Assembly (NCBI GenBank): GCA_030706635.1
Contig: JAUZOD010000010.1
Location: 1 to 64,000 of the forward strand
Direction of reading: 5' to 3'
Source: Bacteroidota bacterium
GTDB lineage: Bacteria; Bacteroidota; Bacteroidia; Chitinophagales; Chitinophagaceae
DNA length: 64,000 bases
Shown here: in pieces, positions 16,565 to 25,297 of the stretch
Numbering within the stretch: the first letter of the stretch is position 1
How the letters are laid out: every line of letters starts with the position of its first letter
Translations under genes and position numbers: made by a program
The notes under the pieces: model-generated
What the model was told of the DNA's origin: nothing
Seen by the model: only the letters and a program-made list of their open reading frames with translations
Databases searched by the model: none

Positions 16565-17872
16565 CTATCCTCCCTGATTGATTCGCTTATCAATAAATTT
16601 AAGCGGTTTGCGACCCGCCACCGGGAACTGCAACTGCTGCATTTCTTCCCTGGTAGTATAACGGATATGCGGGGTCACCCTCAGCTTAGCCTGCAGATAG
16701 GCCCGTATTCGGTGATCCGTTTCTTCTGACTGGCGAACCGGAAGCAGGTGCAGGGTCAATTCATCTGTACCGATTTCATTGGAACTTACTTCGGCTATAA
16801 ATTCGTCCACATCGTCCATCGCGTTCAGCAAATCATACAGGGCAGGTGCAAACAAGGTGGTTCCCTTGAACTTGATCATCTGTTTTTTTCTGCCAATAAC
16901 GGGGGAAAGTCGCAGGGTATGGCGCCCGCAGGAACAATATTCCGGATGTGCCACACAAATATCTCCGGTTTTATACCTCAGCAGGGGCATGCCCTCTACC
17001 CCCAGGGTTGAAATGGTCACTTCTCCCGGCTCCCCGTCATTCACCGGTTGATCCATTTCATTCAGCAGTTCCACAATCACCAGTTCAGGCTGATGATGGC
17101 CGCCTTTGCCAGCTGAACATTCCGTAAAGGCGGTTTGCATTTCCGTTGAAGCATAGGTTGAATACAAGTGGATATTCCAGGTGCCCGTGATCTTTTTACC
17201 CAGCACATTATAAGAAAAATCGGTTTGCCGGATATTTTCACCGATGCAAATAGCTTTTTTCACAGAGGATCTGTTAATGTCGATCCGGTGCTCCGATGCA
17301 TACTGGATTAGTTTTAGAATAAAGGATGGAACGGCAACGATCGCCGTCGGATTAAGCCGGAATATGGTTTCCCATTGCAAGGACGGAACGCCCGGCCCAA
17401 CCCGGATGATGCCGGCACCGAGTTTACGGATTCCGGAATAATATGCCATGCCCGCCATAAACTGCCGGTCAAGCGTGAGCATCAGCTGATAAAGATCCTC
17501 CGGCGATCCTTCGGCGCATTGAAATGAGCGATACTCATTGTAAGCGAGTCTTTGCAGGTCGTTTTCTGTCAGCGCAATACTGACCGGAGCGCCCAAAGTG
17601 CCGGAAGTGGATGTGTATTCAATAATCTGCGTGCGCGGCACACAGAGAAATTCATCATTGTATTGCTGCAGGTGTTCTTTTGTGGTCACGGGTAATAAAG
17701 AAAGATCATTCAATCCCCGGATCCGATCCGGATCAATCTGATTTGTTCTGAAGATTTTTTGATAATAGGGAGAACGACCATTGAGGTACTGTAACAATTC
17801 CTGCAGTTTTTTTTCCTGCAGCAACCGGATCTCTTCCGGCTTAGTATAAACTGAGCTGTTGTTGTTCTTCAT
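16565..17872 (-). CDS. Adenylate-forming enzyme, phenylacetate-CoA ligase-like (starter activation)
   Basis: A 435-residue ANL-superfamily enzyme of the PaaK type. The phosphate-binding loop is YTSTSGTLGAPV at about residues 86-97. The adenine-binding region STYASTEMQTAF and the GEPGEVTISTLGVEGMPLLRYKTGD segment (hinge aspartate) follow, with a CSCGRHTLRLSPVIGRKKQMIKFKG cysteine-rich turn in two parts (CSCGRH; SPVIGRKKQMIKFKG). It should activate an aryl acid and load it on the ACP or CoA. In flexirubin/aryl polyene pathways the expected substrate is 4-hydroxycinnamate. Its start overlaps the AcpS stop as ATGA. No aromatic ammonia lyase to make the substrate is seen here. Confidence 0.85.
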   Translation of the reverse strand: MKNNNSSVYTKPEEIRLLQEKKLQELLQYLNGRSPYYQKIFRTNQIDPDRIRGLNDLSLLPVTTKEHLQQYNDEFLCVPRTQIIEYTSTSGTLGAPVSIALTENDLQRLAYNEYRSFQCAEGSPEDLYQLMLTLDRQFMAGMAYYSGIRKLGAGIIRVGPGVPSLQWETIFRLNPTAIVAVPSFILKLIQYASEHRIDINRSSVKKAICIGENIRQTDFSYNVLGKKITGTWNIHLYSTYASTEMQTAFTECSAGKGGHHQPELVIVELLNEMDQPVNDGEPGEVTISTLGVEGMPLLRYKTGDICVAHPEYCSCGRHTLRLSPVIGRKKQMIKFKGTTLFAPALYDLLNAMDDVDEFIAEVSSNEIGTDELTLHLLPVRQSEETDHRIRAYLQAKLRVTPHIRYTTREEMQQLQFPVAGRKPLKFIDKRINQGG

Positions 17873-18243
17873 GATTCAAGCATGACAATGGCCGTTGCAT
17901 AGGATTTCAAATGGGAAAGGGAAACATGCATTCTCCGGATACCCAGGGAATCAAGAGCCACCGCTGTTTTCCCTGAAAGTTTAAGCACGGGCTTACCATT
18001 TTCTTCATTAAGAATTTCAATTTCATGCAAAGCGAGACCGCTGTCCCACCCTCTTCCGATGGCCTTTAAAAAAGCTTCCTTTGCAGCAAACCGGGCCGCA
18101 TAATGTTCAAATGGAAACGCTTTGGATTCGCAATAGGCTATTTCCGATTTTGAAAATACCATTTCCTTAAATCCGGAATCCCTTGAAACACGGGCCGCTA
18201 TGCGTTCCACTTCGATCATGTCTATACCGGTTCCCTGGATCAT
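17869..18243 (-). CDS. 4'-phosphopantetheinyl transferase, AcpS type
   Basis: A 124-residue holo-ACP synthase that moves phosphopantetheine from CoA to the ACP serine. Both metal-binding motifs are present: GTGIDMIEVERI at the N-terminus and FAAKEAFLKAIG in the middle; the tail VSLSHLKSYATAIV is typical. The reading frame continues upstream to 18315, but those codons overlap the preceding gene; ATG 18243 begins exactly like other AcpS proteins. It sits 4 bases after the C45 gene and overlaps the ligase start. Given the context it is probably dedicated to the pigment ACP, but it could also be the only AcpS of the cell. Confidence 0.9.
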   Translation of the reverse strand: MIQGTGIDMIEVERIAARVSRDSGFKEMVFSKSEIAYCESKAFPFEHYAARFAAKEAFLKAIGRGWDSGLALHEIEILNEENGKPVLKLSGKTAVALDSLGIRRMHVSLSHLKSYATAIVMLES

Positions 18244-18247
18244 ATTC

Positions 18248-19915
18248 TTAATTTGTTTCCTCCTCTGCTTTTTTAATCCGGTTGCGGATGCTGTTCTCTT
18301 CTCCTTTGGTGGCAATCACTTTGGTCAATGCCTGGCGGTAGTAGACTGCAGCGCGACGGTATTCTTTTCTTTTAAACAATTCATTGCCTGCCAGTTCATA
18401 AGCCTGATAAAATTCCGGGTTACTCGCTACCAGGCTGTCAGGATCAACCATCAGGCCGTCAACTACTGCTTCTTTGTATTTCCGGAACCGCAGAAGATCC
18501 TGGTATTGCTTCGTTTGTAAAAAGGGATCTGCCGGAACGTCCAGACTGCTGTCGGAGATCTCCTTGTTGGTTTTTAATCCGGCCAGGGAAAATACCTTGT
18601 TGAGATCGTAACACACGTATTTGCCGAGCTGCCAGGGAGCTGTAGATACCCATACCAGCCTTTTTTTCGGCTCGAATACGATAGAATGATGTGCAATGAA
18701 CTGGTTGATGGCTTTTTCGTTCCCCAGGCCAATGTCTTCATTGTGCATACCATCCCGGTCGCGAAGGATGGCTACGGTCCGCTGCACGGTATTTCGTTTT
18801 GTGGAATCCAGTAATTCCTGCAGTCGCTGATACCGGTACTCTGATGCGCTTTCCCTGATCTGCACCTGGTTTGATTTCAGATCTTCCAATCCATTGCTTT
18901 GAAAATGGTTGGCACATATGATATAATTTTTATTCGGATCATACACAGCCATGGAATCCGGGGTTTTCTCGATAATCACCGCTTTCCCATCTTCCGCAGA
19001 ACCAACCAGGAATGATTCCGATACAAACATTTTTCTTTTATGTGCGATGGCTATGGCTTCAGGAATATTCTCTGCGTACTGAAGGATTTCCCGGGCAACC
19101 AGCGACACGGGCGTGGCCGATCCGGTGGGTATGCTGGATTTTGCGGCGTTGATCGTTACCGTTAGTCCTTTATCGTTCATTCCGGATACCACCCCAATGA
19201 ACCCACCCCAGGTAACGGACATAAATTTATGTCCTTCCGAGGGGTTCTCAAAAGCCACGATTTTATTCTCGGAGAAATGTTCCCCGACATAGAAATCGAA
19301 ATTTCTTCCGATGATCATGTTGCTGTCGGCAGACTTACCGCCCCAGGTGCCAAATGATGTACAGCCCACCAGCGCCAGATTTTGCAGGGCGTGTCCTATA
19401 TCATGCGCCGCGTGATAGTTTAATATGCGCTGATAATTGCTGCCGATATAATCGTATTTATCCGATGCGGATGCCGATACACCATAGATTTCAGCTTTGT
19501 ATTCCGGGATAACGTATTTGGCAAGATCCCGGTTAAACCATCCAACAAAATATTTCAGGAAATGAAGATAAAATTTGGAAGGAATCATTTTTTCAATCTG
19601 ATCGTTGAAATATTCTTCCTGCTTCTGCAGCAATTCTTTGGTGAGTTTTCCATTCACTACGCCCCGTTCATAGGGTTTGCCTTCCACATATAATTCATAA
19701 AGACCGGATTGACTTTTACGGAACCAGCTATTTTTCAAACTGTAGAACCCGGGAGCGTTTTCTGTACGCTGCCAGTTCAACGAGCTCCTGTCTGCAATTT
19801 CAGGCGGACTGGTTTTTGAAACAACCAGGATATAGATTATTCCCGCCAGCAGAAGCAGGATAAAAACGCCGAATACCCGCCTGGCCCTTCTTTTCCATTT
19901 TCTTTTATCAGGCAT
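18248..19915 (-). CDS. C45-family Ntn-hydrolase/acyltransferase, membrane-anchored
   Basis: The 555-residue protein starts with an N-terminal anchor (VFGVFILLLLAGIIYILVV, residues about 14-32). The middle part looks like the acyl-CoA:6-aminopenicillanate acyltransferase/C45 family: C185 in LVGCTSFGTWGGKS is the expected autoproteolytic nucleophile, followed by MIIGRNFDFYVGEHF and MNDKGLTVTINAAKS. In the family the precursor cleaves itself before the Cys. The C-terminus is TPR-like (YQAYELAGNELFKRKEYRRA). It overlaps the preceding flavoprotein gene by 8 bases. An acyl transfer, for instance forming the ester between aryl polyene acid and resorcinol, would fit the context but is not shown by the sequence. 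Confidence 0.8.
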   Translation of the reverse strand: MPDKRKWKRRARRVFGVFILLLLAGIIYILVVSKTSPPEIADRSSLNWQRTENAPGFYSLKNSWFRKSQSGLYELYVEGKPYERGVVNGKLTKELLQKQEEYFNDQIEKMIPSKFYLHFLKYFVGWFNRDLAKYVIPEYKAEIYGVSASASDKYDYIGSNYQRILNYHAAHDIGHALQNLALVGCTSFGTWGGKSADSNMIIGRNFDFYVGEHFSENKIVAFENPSEGHKFMSVTWGGFIGVVSGMNDKGLTVTINAAKSSIPTGSATPVSLVAREILQYAENIPEAIAIAHKRKMFVSESFLVGSAEDGKAVIIEKTPDSMAVYDPNKNYIICANHFQSNGLEDLKSNQVQIRESASEYRYQRLQELLDSTKRNTVQRTVAILRDRDGMHNEDIGLGNEKAINQFIAHHSIVFEPKKRLVWVSTAPWQLGKYVCYDLNKVFSLAGLKTNKEISDSSLDVPADPFLQTKQYQDLLRFRKYKEAVVDGLMVDPDSLVASNPEFYQAYELAGNELFKRKEYRRAAVYYRQALTKVIATKGEENSIRNRIKKAEEETN

Positions 19916-21416
19916 TTCTTATTTTTTCGATGAAATCATTTCTTCCCATAACAGCAGCTGCGGAGATCAGCCCGCTGATGGCTGTTCCCAGAATCCCATG
20001 CAGGTTCAGGCTTTGCCCGGTAAGGTATAGATTCGGAACCTTTGTTTTTGCTGACTGCAGTGCCGCCAGCGGATCCTGATAATCTTTTCGTGTTCCGTAC
20101 AAATTCCCATCTTCATTCCCGATATAGTCCCTGTACGACAAGGGCGTGGAAGTATAATAGGTTTTAATGCATTTCCGCAGACCGGGGAATTTCTCTTCCA
20201 CTTTATCCAGTAATTGTTCCGCTTTTCTTTTTTTAAATGATGCGTAATCCGCTCCGCGGTCCTCGTGCGCAGCCACCGTGTTAAAACTGGAGGCCCACGG
20301 CTGAACTTCTTCGTATCGCATGTATGCAAAAATAGTCATCCCGTCGGCAAATTCCCGCGTACGGGATGAAGGAGCCATATATAAGGCATAGCCGAGCGGC
20401 CATTCCCCTTCATTATAACCGGCCATGTTCCAGACGGATCCCCGTTTATGATAATAATAGTTGTGTTTTACGTAGGGGTAACAATCCTTTTTAAATACAA
20501 TATTTATGATAAAGGAGGAAACGGTATTCTCCATGGCTTCCAGGCGTTTCCGGGTAACGGGACGGATCAGGGGGGGCTCTGCCATGCGAAATGTTTTGGC
20601 AGGCGGAATATCCGATACAAAGGATGCTGCCTCTAAACGTACTCCGTCTTCTAACAGGGCATATTTCACCAAACCATCTTCCACCAGTAACTTTAACACT
20701 TCCTTATTGCGGATCAGAACACCCCCCGCTGCATGAATATTTGCGGTGAGTGCTTTGGTAATCTGGGCACCTCCGTTTACACATCTCCAGGCGCTCTCCA
20801 TATAACTGTTCACAATAAGGGCGTGCACATACAAAGGTGTTTCTTCGCCAACACCCACATATAACATATTATTTCCTGCCAGCACCGCGCGGAGTTTTTC
20901 ATTCTGCGTAATCTGTTCGATAAAGCGTTTGGCGGAAATACTCATTACTTCGATCTTTTCGCTGGCGCCGCCCTCCATCCGAAGCCGGTACATCGGGAAC
21001 CGGTCACAGATTGATTTCATCGTATCGCAGTATTTCCGGATGGCTTCTTCTTCCTCCGGAAAATCAATCATCAGTCTTTGAATAAAATTGCCATACCCCT
21101 GTGCAATCCCGTAAATTCTTTCGTCATCATCCATCAGGACGCGGTCGAATACTTCATCCATTCGCTCCAGCTTCAGCTTATCCATCAGGCCCAGATATTT
21201 GAAGATCTGGTAAAGGTTTTGTCCTTTCTCCAAACCGCCCAGATAATGAACACCGGAATCGAAGGTCACTTTGTCCCGCGCGTAGATTTGCAGGCATCCC
21301 CCGAACTGTTTGTTTTTTTCAACAAGACAAACGCTGTATCCTTCCCTGCTGAGAATATCTCCGCAAACCAGGCCCCCCATGCCGCTGCCGATGATCAGGA
21401 CATCAAATTTTTTCAT
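19908..21416 (-). CDS. Phytoene-desaturase-like FAD oxidoreductase
   Basis: A 502-residue flavoprotein with an N-terminal dinucleotide fold, FDVLIIGSGMGGLVCGDILS (GxGxxG at about residues 10-15) followed by the acidic strand end VEKNKQFGG, and a C-terminal FAD contact NLYLTGQSLNLHGILGTAIS. It matches the carotenoid desaturase/CrtI-like and retinol saturase group. In flexirubin clusters a CrtI-like gene is a regular member, although its step is not settled; the polyene might be oxidised, or the product isomerised. It overlaps the next gene (C45) by 8 bases and the previous (MMPL fusion) by 14, so all three are tightly coupled. Confidence 0.85.
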   Translation of the reverse strand: MKKFDVLIIGSGMGGLVCGDILSREGYSVCLVEKNKQFGGCLQIYARDKVTFDSGVHYLGGLEKGQNLYQIFKYLGLMDKLKLERMDEVFDRVLMDDDERIYGIAQGYGNFIQRLMIDFPEEEEAIRKYCDTMKSICDRFPMYRLRMEGGASEKIEVMSISAKRFIEQITQNEKLRAVLAGNNMLYVGVGEETPLYVHALIVNSYMESAWRCVNGGAQITKALTANIHAAGGVLIRNKEVLKLLVEDGLVKYALLEDGVRLEAASFVSDIPPAKTFRMAEPPLIRPVTRKRLEAMENTVSSFIINIVFKKDCYPYVKHNYYYHKRGSVWNMAGYNEGEWPLGYALYMAPSSRTREFADGMTIFAYMRYEEVQPWASSFNTVAAHEDRGADYASFKKRKAEQLLDKVEEKFPGLRKCIKTYYTSTPLSYRDYIGNEDGNLYGTRKDYQDPLAALQSAKTKVPNLYLTGQSLNLHGILGTAISGLISAAAVMGRNDFIEKIRNA

Positions 21417-24400
21417 GTTGATCTGAATGGGTTATAACAAAAAGGATGTTTGATGTGTATTTCGATGGATCAATGGAACGACAGGTCATCTGTTTACGCA
21501 GCGCCAGATCGCGGATGGTTTTACCTGATAAAAAGAACAGTTCCGGATGAACCGTTTTATTGAACGAGAAAAAGCGCGTAGAGAAAAATTCCGTGAGTTT
21601 TGTGCCTTTGTGCCGTTCATCCAGCTCACGGTCTCCGTCCCGTATCAGCAATACGCCTCCCGGATTGAGGCTATTCATACATTTTTCCAGCAGATTCAAC
21701 TGTTGTTCCGGTTCCAGATAATGCAAGACGTCAGAGAGGATAATGCCGTCTGAAGATTCCACCTGGATGCGGGAAACATCAGCTTCCACAAAACGAATGT
21801 TTTCGTCCCGGCTGAAGCAGTGGCTGGCCGTCGCGATTTTGTCTTCATCATAATCGTATCCGGTGATATCCCTGCCTGGTGCGGCGAAATGAAGCAGGTA
21901 ACTCATGAAACCGTAGCCGCATCCGATATCGGCAAAATGCCCCTGTTTTGGCAGTAGCTCATGAAATAACTGGTAATTCTTTTCGATCCGGGTCTTGATT
22001 TTCAAATACCATTCCAGCACCGGCCCCTTATAGAGATAGTTGTACCTGAGTTGTTCCCGGAAATAACCGGGATGCTCCCGGCTGTTTTTCAATAAAGCAT
22101 ATTGTTCCTGGAAATATTTGCCAATGGATTTTGCCCGGTCAGTGTAGGTTTCTCCAAAAGACGCATCCTGCCTGGAAATCCTGGGAAGATATTTAATCGT
22201 TATACGCCCGTCTTTGAGCAAAAAATCTCCTTTGGACATGGTATAGGCCGTTCCATGGATCACTACCGGCAGAATATCGAGGTTTAGTTTTTCAGCAAGA
22301 AAGAAAGCGCCTTTGTGAAATCTTTTGATCCGGGCATCCGGGGTACGTGTGCCTTCCGGGAACACCACGACGGAATAGCCCCGTCTCACTTTCTCAGCCA
22401 GTGTATCTATGCCGTTTTCAATTCCTTCGGCCACAGGGTAATATCCAGCGAGTTTTACCAGTTTTCCAAACAAAGGTGAATTCCAGACCCATTCATTGGT
22501 CAGCAGCACTACGCGTGGATAGAGCATCGTCATGATCAGAATGTCCAGAAAGGACTGGTGGTTTGCGATGACCACGGCAGGTCTGCTGAAATCTTCTTTC
22601 AGCGGATTGACGATCTCCTTTTTCACGTTGCCCATAATATAAAGCACTGACCAGGTATAAGCCGATAGAATCCGGTGATACAATTTTTTCCCTCTCCCCT
22701 CTTTGAATTTTCCTGTCTCGAAAAAATTCCATTTTATCAGAATATACCCACAGCCCGTTACGATCAGGCTGCCTAGTGCAAAATAGCTGAGGGAGAAAAT
22801 GGATTTGAACACACCGGCTGCCGTCCAGGGAAATCTCTTTTTCTTCACCCGGTTGGTGATAAGAAAATGAAACATGAAAGGAATCAGCACCTGGGCAATG
22901 ATCACTACACTGAGGATGCCGGTTATGGAAACCAGCGCTATGGATCTCAGGGCCGGATGTTTTGCAAAAATCAAAACACCCAATCCTGCCAGCGTGGTGA
23001 TGGCTGAAAGCACGATGGAAGATTTATAGGAAGACAGATTTTTTTTGCCCGTACGGTATTCCTGAAGCAGTCCGTCCATGATGAACAGGCTATAATCGTC
23101 TCCCAGTCCAAAGATCAGCGCAGACAGAATGATGTTTACGATGTTGAATTGGATTCCGGCCAATCCCATAATGCCCAGGATCCAGACAAAAGCGATGAAC
23201 ATGGGGATAAAAGAAACGAGTGTAAGTTCTATTCTTCCATAGGTCAGGAGCAATACCAGAAATACCAGGATGGATGTCATCCAGCCGATCTGGTTGAAAT
23301 CGGAGCTGACGATATTCACCAGTTTGGAAGCGAGGTATTGCCGGTCAATAACGGTCACCTGCGGGTCGCTGGCAAAGGCTTTGTAAATGGAAGACTTGTC
23401 GTCCGGGGAAACTTTCAGCAGGGTAACCAGGGAGGTCTGGTTTTTTCGGGAAATGATGAAGTCGTTGGCAAACCCATTCTTAATGAGGCTTCCCGAGGCG
23501 CTGTCCAGCGGTTGAAATGTTCTATTTAAGAAACCGGAAAAAGCAGTGAATGCCGTGCGACGGAATCCAAGGGAATCGCCTGCCTGCTGCAATCTTTGAA
23601 GCAATTGTGTCTTCTTTTCAGCCGTCCAATATTGGTTCCAGCGCCGGATTCTCTCCTTCTGCAGAGAATCCGATATCAGTAAATGAAATATGCCGGAATA
23701 TCTTTTAATAAGATTTTGCTGCCTGAGCCGGGTGATGGTTCCATCGAGTGATTCCTGTTTTTTCAACGCTTCATCCAGGTTTTTTGCATCGGTCACCAGG
23801 TAAACAGAGCGGAGACTATATTCATTGATTTTATTGAGGACGGCTTCTGATTTTTTCAGCTTTTCCGGCATGAAATTCATGTGCATCATGTCCTGGTCAA
23901 AACTTACTTTGCCCATGGTAAATGCAAACAGCACGGTGAGTAAGAAAATAAGCCCGACGACATACTTATTTTTTTCAGGATGATAATCTGAAAGTCGCAG
24001 TATCCAGGAGCTCCGCTCGGTTTTCTTTTTCTCAAGAGCAGCATATCCGGAAGTGGATATCAAATGGGGCAGAAAGATCAGGGAACTCAATGCGGCACCG
24101 ACCAGGCTGAACGCTGCGAACAGCCCCAGGTCTTTCAGCATTTCGGATTTCACAAACTGCAGACCGAGGAATCCGCCGATGGTGGTCAGTCCCCCGATCG
24201 TCAGCGGAAAAGCGAGGTCTTCAATCACAGCACGCATATTCCGGCGGTGACGGAAATGATTGTACACGTGCAGGGAATAATTAATGGCGATCCCCAGCAC
24301 GATGGAGCCTGCGGCCAGGGCGATCACGGAGATGGTTCCTTTTATCCAGTAAATAATAGAAAGGGAAAATAGAGCGCCAAGCAAAACGGGCAACATGATG

Positions 24401-25293
24401 ATAAAAGGCGCCCGTTTCTTTTTGAAATACCAGGCGATAAACAATACCAGAAAAATAAGGGTTATGCTCAGGGTTAAAAAAGAATCCTTCCTGAGCTGCC
24501 GGGCATTGCCCTCCGAAACGGCCACTGCGCCAAAGTAATCTGCCTGCACGCCGGGAAAAGAATGTTGTTGCATACCCAGGATAATATCATCCAGGCCCCG
24601 TAAAAGGATACCATTTTTCCCGGTATTGTCTGGCGGATAGGCCGGTGAAATAAACAGGAGCATATACCGGTTATCCTTTGTAACAATGTGGCCATCATAT
24701 AAATAAAAATTCTCATCATACTGCAGTTCCCGGATTTTTTTAAAGGCCAGGGAGCTGATGCCAACCGGATCCATGCTGATGAAACCTTTGAGAACCATCC
24801 CGGCCGGAGAGGTAAGAGTGCGGAGGTCGGATGCTAAAGTCAGTTTCAGGCGCCCGGGAAGGATAAGGCTATCCATTTCGGTATAATCGGATGAATCCAG
24901 AAATACAGGGAGATGATCCTGTAGTGTCAGCATGAGGGGAGGAACCAGACTGTCGCTTACCTGGTTCTTTATTTCCCGGATATAATCCGGGTATTGCGAT
25001 TGGATTTTTTCGGCGAACGAATCTGAAAAAGCGGCCAGGGTCTCCGGAGATGATTTGTTGCTATCCTTCAACGAGACCATCAGCACCAGTTTGTCAGCAA
25101 ATTTTGCATTTTGCAGCAGATCGTTCAGTTTTTCCGTTTGACGGTCTTTCGGAAGGATCTTTGAAATATCTTCTTCCGGCCGGATCTTCGAAGCAAAATA
25201 TCCGGTTATCAGAAAAAGAGAAATGAACACCGAAAACAGAACGGTGCGATGCCGGACAAAATAGTTATAGATATAGAGGAAAGGTTTTGCCAT
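21403..25293 (-). CDS. MMPL/RND exporter fused to acyltransferase and methyltransferase
   Basis: A 1296-residue three-part protein. Residues about 1-830 form an MMPL/RND exporter with two repeats of one plus five helices, periplasmic loops (about 50-230 and 450-620), and RND-type membrane segments. Residues about 840-1040 carry a 1-acylglycerol-3-phosphate acyltransferase domain: NHQSFLD near 910 (HX4D motif) and VVFPEGTRTPD near 981. Residues about 1080-1280 form a SAM-dependent methyltransferase: HFADIGCGYGFMSYLL near 1118 with YDYDEDKIATAS. Separate genes for these parts occur in aryl polyene clusters, so the fusion suggests that export, acyl/lipid attachment and methylation are physically joined. 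Start follows the glycosyltransferase stop by 4 bases. No frameshift is seen in the long frame. Confidence 0.85.
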   Translation of the reverse strand: MAKPFLYIYNYFVRHRTVLFSVFISLFLITGYFASKIRPEEDISKILPKDRQTEKLNDLLQNAKFADKLVLMVSLKDSNKSSPETLAAFSDSFAEKIQSQYPDYIREIKNQVSDSLVPPLMLTLQDHLPVFLDSSDYTEMDSLILPGRLKLTLASDLRTLTSPAGMVLKGFISMDPVGISSLAFKKIRELQYDENFYLYDGHIVTKDNRYMLLFISPAYPPDNTGKNGILLRGLDDIILGMQQHSFPGVQADYFGAVAVSEGNARQLRKDSFLTLSITLIFLVLFIAWYFKKKRAPFIIMLPVLLGALFSLSIIYWIKGTISVIALAAGSIVLGIAINYSLHVYNHFRHRRNMRAVIEDLAFPLTIGGLTTIGGFLGLQFVKSEMLKDLGLFAAFSLVGAALSSLIFLPHLISTSGYAALEKKKTERSSWILRLSDYHPEKNKYVVGLIFLLTVLFAFTMGKVSFDQDMMHMNFMPEKLKKSEAVLNKINEYSLRSVYLVTDAKNLDEALKKQESLDGTITRLRQQNLIKRYSGIFHLLISDSLQKERIRRWNQYWTAEKKTQLLQRLQQAGDSLGFRRTAFTAFSGFLNRTFQPLDSASGSLIKNGFANDFIISRKNQTSLVTLLKVSPDDKSSIYKAFASDPQVTVIDRQYLASKLVNIVSSDFNQIGWMTSILVFLVLLLTYGRIELTLVSFIPMFIAFVWILGIMGLAGIQFNIVNIILSALIFGLGDDYSLFIMDGLLQEYRTGKKNLSSYKSSIVLSAITTLAGLGVLIFAKHPALRSIALVSITGILSVVIIAQVLIPFMFHFLITNRVKKKRFPWTAAGVFKSIFSLSYFALGSLIVTGCGYILIKWNFFETGKFKEGRGKKLYHRILSAYTWSVLYIMGNVKKEIVNPLKEDFSRPAVVIANHQSFLDILIMTMLYPRVVLLTNEWVWNSPLFGKLVKLAGYYPVAEGIENGIDTLAEKVRRGYSVVVFPEGTRTPDARIKRFHKGAFFLAEKLNLDILPVVIHGTAYTMSKGDFLLKDGRITIKYLPRISRQDASFGETYTDRAKSIGKYFQEQYALLKNSREHPGYFREQLRYNYLYKGPVLEWYLKIKTRIEKNYQLFHELLPKQGHFADIGCGYGFMSYLLHFAAPGRDITGYDYDEDKIATASHCFSRDENIRFVEADVSRIQVESSDGIILSDVLHYLEPEQQLNLLEKCMNSLNPGGVLLIRDGDRELDERHKGTKLTEFFSTRFFSFNKTVHPELFFLSGKTIRDLALRKQMTCRSIDPSKYTSNILFVITHSDQHEKI

Positions 25294-25297
25294 TTTT

